Positions 35,835 through 44,824 of a DNA stretch of 62,527 bases are shown here, one piece after another. The notes under the pieces were generated by a model that worked only from the letters and a program-made list of their open reading frames with translations, ran no database searches and had not been told where the DNA came from. The stretch lies in contig NZ_JOKH01000003.1 of assembly GCF_000722635.1 (NCBI RefSeq), positions 449,301-511,827 on the forward strand, given 5' to 3'. This DNA comes from Endozoicomonas numazuensis (GTDB lineage Bacteria; Pseudomonadota; Gammaproteobacteria; Pseudomonadales; Endozoicomonadaceae). The position numbers and the translations under genes were made by a program. Every line of letters begins with the position of its first letter. Within the stretch, counting starts at the first letter, position 1.

Positions 35835-36716
35835 TTAATTTTGTTTCAAACTTTGCCTTAGCTCACGAATCTTACTTTCACTATCGAGATTAATTCGTCC
35901 TGCGTAAACATCTGCCACATACTGCCTATGATCGTTCCGATTCTGTACATCGGGCTCTCCCGTCAGATAGCAGTCATTAATTAGCTGATATACCTGGGAC
36001 TCATCTTCAACAGCTTTCAAAAGTACCATTAAAGGCTCTCTTAACTCAGGGTGCTCCCCAACAATATCATTCAGATCCAAACCTCCCCTAGAGCAGAGCA
36101 GATAGAAGTTAAGCATGAAGTCTAATTTGGTAATACCATCCACCACACGCAATCCATCATTATCCTTCAGAACGCTCATTTTCTCGATGGCGTTACCAAT
36201 GGAACCCTTGAACCACAAAGGTTTGGTCGCATTCAGCTGACTGATAGCTGTCTCCTTGCGATAAAAGTTCTGCCTTTTCCCCGTGTCTTTAAGTGAACCC
36301 TCATACTTTTCAAAATTGCCCTGATAAGCTCTGGCAATACCCTGTGCAAACATGGGAAGGCTGGTCAAAACGCCATAGCCCAAACCACAGAGACCACCAA
36401 TGATCTTCATAGGCTTACCCAACAGGAAGCCGCCCTTCTCGTAACCTGTAGTCTCTGCATGCAAAGCCGTAGTTACAGTCTTGTTGTAGATACCACGAAC
36501 AGTAGAAGTCAGTGGATGAGCAATACGGGCACAGAGAGAGCGTTTAGCCGTTAATTCACTTTCAAGACCGTCCTTCTTAGAAGTAAGCGACTTCTCCGAT
36601 CCATGAGACCCCACAGAGAACTGCCCCAGTGTTGCACTGCTTTCATCAACAGGCACCTGCCCATTGGGCGATGCATGAAAGTTAAGCATACTTGGTGAAT
36701 TGATCGATAAGTCCAT
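35835..36716 (-). CDS. unknown protein with effector-like layout
   Basis: 293 residues, no signal peptide. Residues 1-50 are Ser/Asn/Gly-rich and probably disordered. A hydrophobic Gly-rich segment lies at about 100-125 (LGKPMKIIGGLCGLGYGVLTSLPMFAQGIARAY), and a helical C-terminal half follows (LDFMLNFYLLCSRGGLDLNDIVGEHPELREPLMVLLKAVED). A disordered Ser-rich start before a membrane-active segment is common in secreted effectors of host-associated bacteria, but nothing here proves secretion. It stands alone. Confidence 0.6.
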   Translation of the reverse strand: MDLSINSPSMLNFHASPNGQVPVDESSATLGQFSVGSHGSEKSLTSKKDGLESELTAKRSLCARIAHPLTSTVRGIYNKTVTTALHAETTGYEKGGFLLGKPMKIIGGLCGLGYGVLTSLPMFAQGIARAYQGNFEKYEGSLKDTGKRQNFYRKETAISQLNATKPLWFKGSIGNAIEKMSVLKDNDGLRVVDGITKLDFMLNFYLLCSRGGLDLNDIVGEHPELREPLMVLLKAVEDESQVYQLINDCYLTGEPDVQNRNDHRQYVADVYAGRINLDSESKIRELRQSLKQN

Positions 36717-36899
36717 GTCAGCGTCCTCTTGCTATTGATTCCAGACTGACATTATGAAGAGGACTGGCCGAGATAGTTATGACAGGACGGTCAGCCATAC
36801 TGACGTGTTCGACCAAGGTATTAGAGAATAGGGAAAGGCTGGCTATCAAGAGACAATCTGGCAGCCAACGGTCAATCAGCGCTGCCAGAACAGGAGGAA

Positions 36900-38600
36900 C
36901 TATAGACCCCGCTTTTTCAGCTCTTCATCCCGTAATTCACGACGAAGAATCTTACCGACATTAGTAGTAGGCAGTTCGTCGCGGAACTCGATCTGTTTGG
37001 GGACTTTATAGCCAGTCACATGTTTGCGCAGGTGTTTGGTCACATGCTCTTCGTTCATGGTCGGATTAGAACTCACCAAAAACATTTTGATGGCTTCACC
37101 GGTTTTTTCGTGTGGCACACCTATAGCGGCACATTGATCGACATCCGGATGCATCGCCATGACTTCTTCCAGCTCATTCGGGTAAACATTGAAGCCAGAA
37201 ATACAAATCATGTCCTTTTTACGATCGACAATCGTGACATAACCTTCATCATCGATGCGGGCAATGTCACCGGTTTTCAGCCAACCTTTTTCATCAATAG
37301 TTTCATCAGTTGCGTCAACATTATCCCAATAGCCTTTCATCACCTGTGGACCTTTAACACACAGTTCACCCACTGCGTTGAGCCCCAGATCATTGCCATC
37401 GTCGTCAATCACTTTCAACTCACAAGAAGGCACCGGAATACCTATAGAGCCGAGTTTGATTCGGTCCAGAGGATTAATAGTCACGACAGGTGAAGTTTCT
37501 GTCATGCCATAACCTTCACAGATCTTGCAGCCGGTCAGGTTCTCCCAACGTTCCGCCGTATCCATCTGCAACGCCATCCCACCCGAGACCGTATTTTTCA
37601 GATGACTAAAATCCATCTTGCGAAATTCAGGATTATTCATCAGGCCTACAAACAGAGTATTCAAGCCTACAAACATGCTGAATGGCTGTCCCTTGATATC
37701 CTTCATAAAGGTTTTCATATCACGGGGATTAGTGATCAGCATATTATGAGCGCCCACCAGCATGCCTACCATGCAGTGAACCGTGAAAGCAAAAATGTGA
37801 TAAAGCGGCAGAGGTGCAATCAGAAGTTCTTTACCATCTTCCAGATTACGGGCCACCATAGCCTTCACCTGAAACATGTTGCTGAGAATATTGCGATGAG
37901 TCAGCATTGCCCCCTTGGCAACACCGGTCGTACCACCCGTGTATTGAAGAACCGCTACTTCGTCTTCCTCCTTACGGGCATCATGGGGCGTATGGCGGGT
38001 GCCCAGCTTCATAGCTTTACTAAAGCGGACTGAACCTTTGACATGGTAGTCAGGTACCATTTTCTTAACATACTTTACCGCCAGGTTGACCACTGTTTTC
38101 TTCAGTGGCGGCAGCATGTCCCCCACTTCAGTGATCACTACCGTTTCAATCGATGTTTTTGAAACGACCTTTTCTGCCATATGCGCCATATTGGCCAGAA
38201 CAACCAGAGCCTTGGCGCCAGAGTCACAGAATTGGTGTTCCATTTCCCGTTCGGTATAAAGCGGGTTGGTGTTCACGACCACCAGGCCGGCTCTGAGTGC
38301 ACCGTAGACGGCAATGGGAAACTGCAGCAGATTTGGCAGCATGATGGCTATACGGTCACCGGGTCTAAGATCCGTTTCATTCTGCAAATAGCTGCAAAAG
38401 TGACCACTGAGCTCATGCAGCTCAGAGTAAGTGATACTTTTACCCAGATTACTGAATACTGGCTTGTCCGCGTATCTGCGGGCAGAGTAATCCAGCACAT
38501 CCAAAATAGAACGGTACTGCCCTGTATCAATTTCTGATGGCACGCCTTCAGGGTACTTGTCTTTCCAGAAATCACTGCGAATCACAGAGACCACCTCCAC
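36900..38600 (-). CDS. fadD: long-chain fatty acid-CoA ligase
   Basis: An adenylate-forming enzyme of 566 residues that activates fatty acids to acyl-CoA for beta-oxidation or lipid synthesis. The AMP-binding P-loop is YTGGTTGVAKGAMLTHRN (about 217-234). Other motifs are EGYGMTETSPVVTINP, GWLKTGDIARIDDEGYVTIVDRKKDMI and the C-terminal Lys motif VGKILRREL. Length and motifs match FadD. The lipase-like gene at 38989 and the hydratase at 40135 suggest a lipid-use neighbourhood, though they are divergent. Confidence 0.93.
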   Translation of the reverse strand: MEVVSVIRSDFWKDKYPEGVPSEIDTGQYRSILDVLDYSARRYADKPVFSNLGKSITYSELHELSGHFCSYLQNETDLRPGDRIAIMLPNLLQFPIAVYGALRAGLVVVNTNPLYTEREMEHQFCDSGAKALVVLANMAHMAEKVVSKTSIETVVITEVGDMLPPLKKTVVNLAVKYVKKMVPDYHVKGSVRFSKAMKLGTRHTPHDARKEEDEVAVLQYTGGTTGVAKGAMLTHRNILSNMFQVKAMVARNLEDGKELLIAPLPLYHIFAFTVHCMVGMLVGAHNMLITNPRDMKTFMKDIKGQPFSMFVGLNTLFVGLMNNPEFRKMDFSHLKNTVSGGMALQMDTAERWENLTGCKICEGYGMTETSPVVTINPLDRIKLGSIGIPVPSCELKVIDDDGNDLGLNAVGELCVKGPQVMKGYWDNVDATDETIDEKGWLKTGDIARIDDEGYVTIVDRKKDMICISGFNVYPNELEEVMAMHPDVDQCAAIGVPHEKTGEAIKMFLVSSNPTMNEEHVTKHLRKHVTGYKVPKQIEFRDELPTTNVGKILRRELRDEELKKRGL

Positions 38601-38914
38601 TGCACGAGAGAGCCCGGTTTATTTTGCCCTAAAGTCGCCAAAAACATCACTAAGTCAGTTACCACTAATCTGTCACAACTAAATCAGCCTGCCTCCTCTC
38701 TTTGAGCAAGGCATTTTAACACCCGAATCGGGGGTGTCGGAGATTACCAGTTTTAAGGTTTTCCGGATAGAGAGTCTTTAGAAAAAATCCGGAAATCGTT
38801 TACTAACTGTTTTAGTTTTGCCATAAAGAGTTCATTGAATATGCAATCTTTGAGTACCCCTCGCCCGCATATCAAAAAAGGGACTTATCCAATGCCCATG
38901 GCCAGAAGTCTGTC
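38601..38914. other. fadD/lipase divergent spacer
   Basis: Non-coding, 314 bp. CACCCGAATCGGGGGTG (38730-38746) forms a small inverted repeat. AT-rich promoter-like sequence (TTTACTAACTGTTTTAGTTTTGCC) lies near 38798-38822. Confidence 0.3.
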
Positions 38915-38949
38915 GGACGCTCGAAAGCTTAAGCCCAACAGGCTCCTAG
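38915..38949. repeat. solo end of the 168-bp element (alternative type)
   Basis: CGCTCGAAAGCTTAAGCCCA followed by ACAGGCTCCTAG matches the asymmetric end of copies 2 and 6. The rest of the element is absent. It sits 39 bp before the lipase start. Confidence 0.7.
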
Positions 38950-38988
38950 AGAGCAGAAGATCAACAATAAAGAGAGCAGCTCCACGGC

Positions 38989-39960
38989 ATGAAAACCTAT
39001 ACACTGAAAAGCGACGACCATACCATTCCTCTCTATTGCTGGAATGACCTTCCAGAAGGTGTGGAGCGCAAAGGGATTGTTCACATCAGTCACGGTATGG
39101 CGGAATATGGACAGCGTTACAGTTCTTTTGCCACAGAACTGAACCAGGCAGGTTATATTGCCTTTACTCATGATCATAGAGGCCATGGCGCCTGTATTGA
39201 GCAAAATGGTGAAGGTTATTTCTCCGGGCAACGCGGCTGGCATAAAGTCGTCGATGACCTGGCGGTTGTGGTTGAGTTTATCCAGAAAAAATTTCCCAGC
39301 TGCCCTCTGATACTCATGGGTCACAGTATGGGTAGCTATATTCTTCAGAGTTACCTGATCCACCACTCTCCCCGACTGGCGGGTACGGTACTTTCTGGCT
39401 CAAACTATGCCCCCAGATTCTTACTGGAAGCCGGCCTGCTGGTAGCCAAAGCGGAATGCCTCAGACAAGGCAAGAAAGGCATAAGTCCCCTGATCAAGCA
39501 ATTAACCTTCTCCAGTTATAATCGCCAGTTCAAGCCAAACCGCACTGAATTTGACTGGCTGAGCAGAAACCCTCAGGCCGTTGATGATTATATCTCCGAT
39601 ACACTTTGTGGCTTCCCCTGCAGTAATCAACTGTGGCATGACCTCTTCAAGGGTTTACTTCATATCGGTACTATCAGCAACCTGAAGAGAATAGAGCCAG
39701 AACTGCCTGTTTTGGTCATGGGAGGGGAAAAAGACCCCGTCAGCGCTCCGAACGGACAACAGAAACTTACCAAAGCATTACGGAAAGCCGGCTTAAAAAA
39801 TGTCACACTGAGCTTATATCCTGAGGGCCGTCACGAAATGCTGAACGAAATGAATTCTCAGCAAGTGATAAATCGCCTGTTACAATGGATTAATCAAACA
39901 GCTATGAGCCGGGAGTGCTGCCCAGCGGAATATACCACACCGGTGGTCACAGAATCCTGA
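38989..39960 (+). CDS. alpha/beta hydrolase, monoacylglycerol lipase-like
   Basis: 323 residues of the Hydrolase_4/lysophospholipase family. The oxyanion region is HGMAEYGQRY and the nucleophile is Ser113 in MGHSMGSYI. The acid is likely Asp in VMGGEKDPVSAP, and the base His is in YPEGRHEMLNE. No signal peptide; expected to be cytoplasmic, hydrolysing monoacylglycerols or lysophospholipids. The ribosome-binding site is weak (AGAGAGCAG). Confidence 0.88.
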   Translation: MKTYTLKSDDHTIPLYCWNDLPEGVERKGIVHISHGMAEYGQRYSSFATELNQAGYIAFTHDHRGHGACIEQNGEGYFSGQRGWHKVVDDLAVVVEFIQKKFPSCPLILMGHSMGSYILQSYLIHHSPRLAGTVLSGSNYAPRFLLEAGLLVAKAECLRQGKKGISPLIKQLTFSSYNRQFKPNRTEFDWLSRNPQAVDDYISDTLCGFPCSNQLWHDLFKGLLHIGTISNLKRIEPELPVLVMGGEKDPVSAPNGQQKLTKALRKAGLKNVTLSLYPEGRHEMLNEMNSQQVINRLLQWINQTAMSRECCPAEYTTPVVTES

Positions 39961-40134
39961 ACAGCAGCATTTTCATACTCACTGTTTACCACGGAAAACA
40001 ATTTTCTTATCACTTTTCATGATCGAGAGTGGGTAGAATGTTTTTCTTTCGCTATGGGCATTTTGTGGAATTGTCAGCCGGCGGTGATTACCGTCGCCCT
40101 TTCTTTGTTGTTTTGCCTTCAAGGGCCAATGATA

Positions 40135-40617
40135 ATGCGTAAACTGGAAAACACCCCTTTCAACGAGCTTAAAATCGGGGATAAAGAAACACTGACCCGC
40201 ACGCTTAACGAACAGGACCTTCTGCTGTTCGCCAAGGTGTCTGGCGATACCAACCCGGTTCACCTGGACAAGGATTTTGCGTCTACCACCCAGTTTGAAG
40301 GACGCATTGCCCACGGAATGTGGACTTCCTCTCTGATCTCATGTGCTCTGGCAACAAAATTGCCAGGACCGGGCGGTATTTACCTGTCACAGGAAGTGAA
40401 GTTCATGCGCCCTGTAAAAATTGGTGACACCGTAACAGTTGAACTGGAAGTAGTAGAAATCAATGAGCGTCGAAAGCGCGCAACCGTCTCTACCAATGTC
40501 ATCAACCAAAATGGCAAGACCGTCGTAAAAGGCAAGGCTGAAGTGATGCCAGCCGTTGAAAAAGTGGTGGTAGATGAGTACCCCTTACCTGATGTCGAGC
40601 TGATCAGCAGAGCCTGA
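40135..40617 (+). CDS. MaoC-like (R)-specific enoyl-CoA hydratase
   Basis: 160 residues with a hot-dog fold. The hydratase-2 motif AKVSGDTNPVHLDKDFA carries the catalytic Asp and His. PhaJ-type enzymes channel beta-oxidation intermediates to (R)-3-hydroxyacyl-CoA. The frame is open further upstream to 40054, but that part is hydrophobic and unlike the family. AAGGG at 40121 best fits ATG 40135; 40129 is too close. The terminator follows directly. Confidence 0.88.
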   Translation: MRKLENTPFNELKIGDKETLTRTLNEQDLLLFAKVSGDTNPVHLDKDFASTTQFEGRIAHGMWTSSLISCALATKLPGPGGIYLSQEVKFMRPVKIGDTVTVELEVVEINERRKRATVSTNVINQNGKTVVKGKAEVMPAVEKVVVDEYPLPDVELISRA

Positions 40618-40627
40618 CTACCTTCTG

Positions 40628-40655
40628 AAAAGCCGGAAAAATCCGGCTTTTTTTC
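40628..40655 (+). terminator. hairpin terminator after the MaoC hydratase
   Basis: AAAGCCGGA / TCCGGCTTT with an A-rich loop and a run of seven or more T. Confidence 0.92.
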
Positions 40656-40828
40656 CTGCCCGGCCCCATCAAAACAGCCTCTTATCAGTTGCACCCTTTT
40701 GGACAATTTAGCGCACGACAATGGTGAATCATCTCACCAAAATTGGGCGTCACTCACTTAAATCTGCTTAATATTGTTTGAACAAAAACCTCTATGGAAT
40801 ACTCCTGAATAAACTTCTCGATGAGATG

Positions 40829-40893
40829 CCGTTCACCCTGAAGCTTGTCGAAAGGTTGTGCTATTAGGCTTCGACAGGCTCAGCCCGAACGGG
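40829..40893. repeat. REP-like palindromic repeat, second copy
   Basis: CCGTTCACCCTGAAGCTTGTCGA is mirrored by TCGACAGGCTCAGCCCGAACGG. The downstream flank (TTGAGAAGGCTTGAACAGGGAAGC) is also related to the flank of the 2825 copy. Confidence 0.75.
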
Positions 40894-41097
40894 CCTTGAG
40901 AAGGCTTGAACAGGGAAGCTAACTACAGAAAACTCCAAATCCATAAATAGCGGATTACCATTGTGACCCCTCTCCTGTCTTGAAAAGTCCTCACTTTTGT
41001 TGAACCAGCGCACACTTTTTTAATCAGGTATCATCTTCTTTACAAAAATTAAGTCAAACGATTGAATGAATTTAACTGTTTTGTTTCATTTATATGA

Positions 41098-41143
41098 CAC
41101 TTTCAAAATTGCACTACATCAGTGCAAGTCTCATTTGAAAGTG
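41098..41143. promoter_or_regulatory. nested inverted repeats upstream of the serine hydrolase gene
   Basis: The outer arms CACTTTCAAA / TTTGAAAGTG enclose the inner arms TTGCACT / AGTGCAA (5-nt loop). This could be a structured RNA or a pair of operator half-sites. It lies about 230 bp upstream of the next start codon. Confidence 0.5.
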
Positions 41144-41373
41144 AGTGCTTATTGATCTGAATGTATATGTCTACTGTCGTTTCCTCCAAAAAATAGAATG
41201 CATTCAAAGATGTGAATAGCACAACAGAGCAGTTTCATCTTCAGTCTGTTTATGGCACCAGTAAACAGGCAAAAGAAAAAGATGAGACCGCAAATAATAA
41301 AAATAAATCACCTGAAGTCCAGAAACCGGGCGCTTTCTTCGAGAAAGCCAAAAAGTCCTGTGAATGGTGAATA

Positions 41374-42531
41374 ATGACTGGAGCTAAAATAGCTATGTCA
41401 TCACTAAAAGAGCTGTTGTTCAAAAAAAGCGGCCGTATAATAAAGCCTGTTATTGCTGTTTCTATCGCTTGTACCTTTAGTACCTTATCCTTCTCACAAA
41501 CCCCTGCCTTTCCAGTACCCAACTGGCCTACAGACTCACCTGAACACCATGGATTTGATTCCACACTGCTACAAAACACCTCTGCCTATGCACAATCCAT
41601 CAATTCAGACAGCCTCCTGATCATCAGAAACGGTCACGTTATCTGGGAGGAATACTGGAACGGTCTGGGACAAAATTCGCCACAAAAGAATGTCTGGTCT
41701 GTTACTAAGTCTTTCACAGCAATACTGGTTGGAATTGCCCAGGATCAGGGGCATCTGAGCCTTAATGACAAGGCATCGAACTATATATCCCAATGGCAGG
41801 GAGGTTCCAGTGACTCCGTAACGGTTCGACAACTTCTCGCCAATACCTCCGGTCGACACCACAGTATTTTCTGGGACAACTGGCATTTCAGGAAAGAGGG
41901 CTCTGTAGGCAAAAGTGATATGACCGGTTACGCCATAGGTCGATCACAACAGAACACACCCGGATCGGTCTGGAGATACAACAACCTGGCCATACAGACA
42001 CTGGACCGGGTTTTGAGCGTCGCAACCGGAATAGATACTGCCTCATACGCTACCAGCGAACTGATTAACCCTCTGGGCATGCTGAACACCACTGCATTTA
42101 CTGACAACAGTGGCCAAATGATTATGCCCTCTCACCTCAGAACCACTGCCAGAGATATGGCCCGACTGGGCTATCTGTTCCTCAATGGTGGACACTGGAA
42201 TGGCCAGCAGATTGTGCCACAAAGCTACGTAACTGCTGCCACCTCACCGGGTTCATCACTGAATGCGGCATACGGCTACCTGTGGTGGTTGAACACCGGC
42301 CCCAATGACACCTGGCGCCACCCTGCCATTAATAATCACGCTGCAAAAACGGGCGTAATTTTTCCGGATGCGCCTGCTGACCTTTATGCCGCTTCAGGCA
42401 ATAACGGTCAGGTAGTGATTGTGTCACCGTCTGAAAACCTGATCATTGTACGACAGGGTCATACCAAAGTGGATGGGCCGGAAATCATTAACGAAGTGTA
42501 TCGTGAAGTCGCTGCAGCGATGACGAACTAG
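41374..42531 (+). CDS. exported serine hydrolase of the beta-lactamase/class C esterase family
   Basis: 385 residues with an N-terminal hydrophobic segment (about 25-42, ending FS-QTPAFP), so periplasmic or secreted. The SxxK nucleophile is Ser109-V-T-Lys112, and the YxN motif is YNN (about 205). A late HxG-type motif region is seen near NNHAAKTG, weaker than in true AmpC. Substrate unknown: EstB-type esterase, 6-aminohexanoate-dimer hydrolase-like or a beta-lactamase relative are the choices. ATGs at 41374 and 41395 are both possible starts. Confidence 0.82.
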   Translation: MTGAKIAMSSLKELLFKKSGRIIKPVIAVSIACTFSTLSFSQTPAFPVPNWPTDSPEHHGFDSTLLQNTSAYAQSINSDSLLIIRNGHVIWEEYWNGLGQNSPQKNVWSVTKSFTAILVGIAQDQGHLSLNDKASNYISQWQGGSSDSVTVRQLLANTSGRHHSIFWDNWHFRKEGSVGKSDMTGYAIGRSQQNTPGSVWRYNNLAIQTLDRVLSVATGIDTASYATSELINPLGMLNTTAFTDNSGQMIMPSHLRTTARDMARLGYLFLNGGHWNGQQIVPQSYVTAATSPGSSLNAAYGYLWWLNTGPNDTWRHPAINNHAAKTGVIFPDAPADLYAASGNNGQVVIVSPSENLIIVRQGHTKVDGPEIINEVYREVAAAMTN

Positions 42532-42562
42532 CGCAAACAGCCGTTATACCCCTTACCGTACG

Positions 42563-42612
42563 CACTGAGCCTGTCGAAGTGCATTACCAGTATCCTTCGA
42601 CAGGCTCAGGAT
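42563..42612. repeat. REP-like palindromic repeat, third copy
   Basis: ACTGAGCCTGTCGAAGTG / CTTCGACAGGCTCAGG around a 12-nt loop, 30 bp after the serine hydrolase stop. It may double as a transcript end. Confidence 0.75.
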
Positions 42613-42696
42613 GAACTTGGTCTGTATGGTAATTAACGTTTGGCTGCTCTCTGAGTAAGAACTGTGAGCGTTGTCATGAAAGTCGACGCTCCAGAA

Positions 42697-44307
42697 TCAA
42701 TAAATGTAATCCGGAAATTCTATAGCGGAGCCTCTCACAATAGCAAAAGCTTTGAAGTCAGCCAGCGTTTCAGGGGGGGCATCGGGTTTGATACTGAATA
42801 GATTACAAGGCCCACGGACATTGTCATTGTCTATTTTTACTCCAATAACCTGATACCCTTTCGCCAGAGCTTTCTCTACCCGATCCAAACGAACTGACTT
42901 CTGATCGTAACAACCACCCGACAAGCTGGAATAGGTTCTGTCAGGTTCAGTGGCCGTTACCTGATGAGCCTGATCAACATCGATACCGTATTGTTTTGCC
43001 TGTCTGCTCAGGTGCTTCTGTTGTTGTTCAAAAATAGTTATCTCAAGGCATCTTAAAGCGTCTTTTGAGTTTTTCAGGCAGGCCACCTGTGCTTCATGAT
43101 CACCTTTACAACCCAGAATCTCTGCCAGCTTTCGAATTCGTTCCTCACAACCTTCTGACAATACGTCATTAATCACTTCAGAGAACTGTCCCAGTAATAG
43201 AAAGCGATTCAAATAGGTGGGTGATACCGGTACAGGCCAGTTAGCCAGGAGCAAGTCATCACTTAATTTATGACAAAAAGGGTCTTCGATTGAATAACGA
43301 TCCAATGTACTATCCCACTCATCACCCACTATCAAAAAAGACAATAAATCTGCGTCAAGTATTCCAGCATGGGCGGCTACATACTCTGAAAGAACATGAG
43401 AGTGAACACCATGAGTCAAAAGAAAATCAAGATTGGTGGGATCTTCATAATAGGGCAACCTGGAAGCGAGATAATCACCTGTCAGATAAGGCATGAAACC
43501 AACAAACTCAACATTTCTTGCATAACCTCCCGTTCCCCATAGCAGAAAATGGCGAAGCTTAGCTTTTACACAGGAGTCTGACTGTGTGCCAAGAAGGTTA
43601 TCCCCATGAGCCGCTCTGTTAAGCTGAGCACTGACTATCTTTCGTAGCACAGAGCTGGCTCCGGAAGATTCACTAGAACCTGATCGATTAGAAGTCAGAT
43701 ATTCATAATCCGTCTGTTCCGCGCACTCATAAAGTAACTCATCAAACCCTTCATTCCCCCCCTTAACAGCCTGTCTTCCGATACTGCTTCTTAATCGCTC
43801 AAAAGGAATCTTTCTGACCACTCGCTCACCCTTTTCTGACAAGCTAAACTCGGGACATTCATTGAACAGCTGTTGGCCAATGACAGTGAAGGCTTTCAAA
43901 TACTGTTTATAATCCAGAAGAGAAGTGTAGAGTTTCCTGATTCGATTCCTATTCGCGTAAAAATAGGAAGACAGAGGTTTGTCTTTTATCGATGCTTCTG
44001 TTTCAACCATCCTTTCATCGACAATTTTTTCCAGAATAACATCAGGGTCTTCTGGCAATTTAGGTGTGTGAGTAGACGGCACAATCAGTTCGGCCAAAGG
44101 CAGGTTATAGCCATTGACTAAAGCTTTCTGTGTTTCCCTGTCATACAAACAGACATTCCGCCCTGTAATAGGCTTTTGAGTGACGGCTGAAGGCGTCCTG
44201 TCGATAGACTTGCTGGCGCACCCACACTCATAGAGTGGTGCTGGTTGAAATGGCGTTACCGGGTCTTGGTACCCGGGAAAGGTTAAACGGGCGGTAGTCG
44301 CATCCAT
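42697..44307 (-). CDS. unknown protein with a U-box-like N-terminus
   Basis: 536 residues, no signal peptide. Residues about 8-75 can be laid on the U-box pattern: DPVT (16-19), then YECG, SKSID, a middle KPITGR (like CPLTR) and the helix NGYNLPLAELI (like NxxLRxLI). U-box proteins are E2-binding ubiquitin ligases without zinc. The remainder (100-536) is helical, Cys-containing and unrecognised, with a Ser-rich linker near 210. Bacterial U-box proteins known to me (LubX, GobX, NleG) are effectors injected into eukaryotic hosts. The match is by eye and moderate. AGGA lies 11 nt before the ATG. It follows the YkgJ-like gene by 63 nt on the same strand. Confidence 0.6.
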   Translation of the reverse strand: MDATTARLTFPGYQDPVTPFQPAPLYECGCASKSIDRTPSAVTQKPITGRNVCLYDRETQKALVNGYNLPLAELIVPSTHTPKLPEDPDVILEKIVDERMVETEASIKDKPLSSYFYANRNRIRKLYTSLLDYKQYLKAFTVIGQQLFNECPEFSLSEKGERVVRKIPFERLRSSIGRQAVKGGNEGFDELLYECAEQTDYEYLTSNRSGSSESSGASSVLRKIVSAQLNRAAHGDNLLGTQSDSCVKAKLRHFLLWGTGGYARNVEFVGFMPYLTGDYLASRLPYYEDPTNLDFLLTHGVHSHVLSEYVAAHAGILDADLLSFLIVGDEWDSTLDRYSIEDPFCHKLSDDLLLANWPVPVSPTYLNRFLLLGQFSEVINDVLSEGCEERIRKLAEILGCKGDHEAQVACLKNSKDALRCLEITIFEQQQKHLSRQAKQYGIDVDQAHQVTATEPDRTYSSLSGGCYDQKSVRLDRVEKALAKGYQVIGVKIDNDNVRGPCNLFSIKPDAPPETLADFKAFAIVRGSAIEFPDYIY

Positions 44308-44370
44308 ACTGCATCATCCTGGTATTCCCTGACCATAAGATTTTGACTCCAATACGGCTGGAGAGTTCCC

Positions 44371-44622
44371 TCAGCCCGTCAGCATTTCCAGTTCTATCAG
44401 ATTCGTTAACGCAATAGCATTTTCCTGTCCACACACAACACTGTCTGCCTTGAAACCAGAGCAAACATCAGGACGATCAGACTGGCCAAAGAGATTACAG
44501 AGGTTATTGTCATTGAGTTGTATACATCGAACTCCGGCAGGTTTGCCTTCTGGCATTCCCGGTATAGGAGAAGATATTGAAGGTGCAATACAACAGGCAC
44601 CACAACCCAAACGACATTCCAT
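44371..44622 (-). CDS. YkgJ-family cysteine cluster protein
   Basis: 83 residues from the chosen start MECRLGCGACC, with AGGG 9 nt upstream; the longer frame adds 24 hydrophobic residues foreign to the family. Cys pattern C-x3-CGACC ... RC ... C ... C near residues 3-9, 33, 43 and 53, as in UPF0153 putative Zn/Fe-chelating proteins. Function unknown. It precedes the U-box-like gene and may be cotranscribed with it. Confidence 0.8.
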   Translation of the reverse strand: MECRLGCGACCIAPSISSPIPGMPEGKPAGVRCIQLNDNNLCNLFGQSDRPDVCSGFKADSVVCGQENAIALTNLIELEMLTG

Positions 44623-44824
44623 AAAACAAACCCTGCTACCTAAATAAACCAGCATTGGCGCCGGATAAGTCACCAAGGCCAAAAACGCAGGCATTTTATT
44701 GATTCGATGATCAGATAGAAATCGGGAATTGTCGTACTGTATAAATACGGATCTCAGAAAGTGTATTTTTCATCTCCGATACGATAGCTTAGCGACGAAT
44801 CATTGAAAGAAGTGAACAGAGTTC

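Larger units (their letters stand above)
40656..41373. other. 718-bp spacer with repeats and a nested hairpin
   Basis: Holds a REP-like palindrome (40829-40893), a nested inverted repeat (41098-41143) and AT-rich sequence. No gene supported. Confidence 0.5.
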
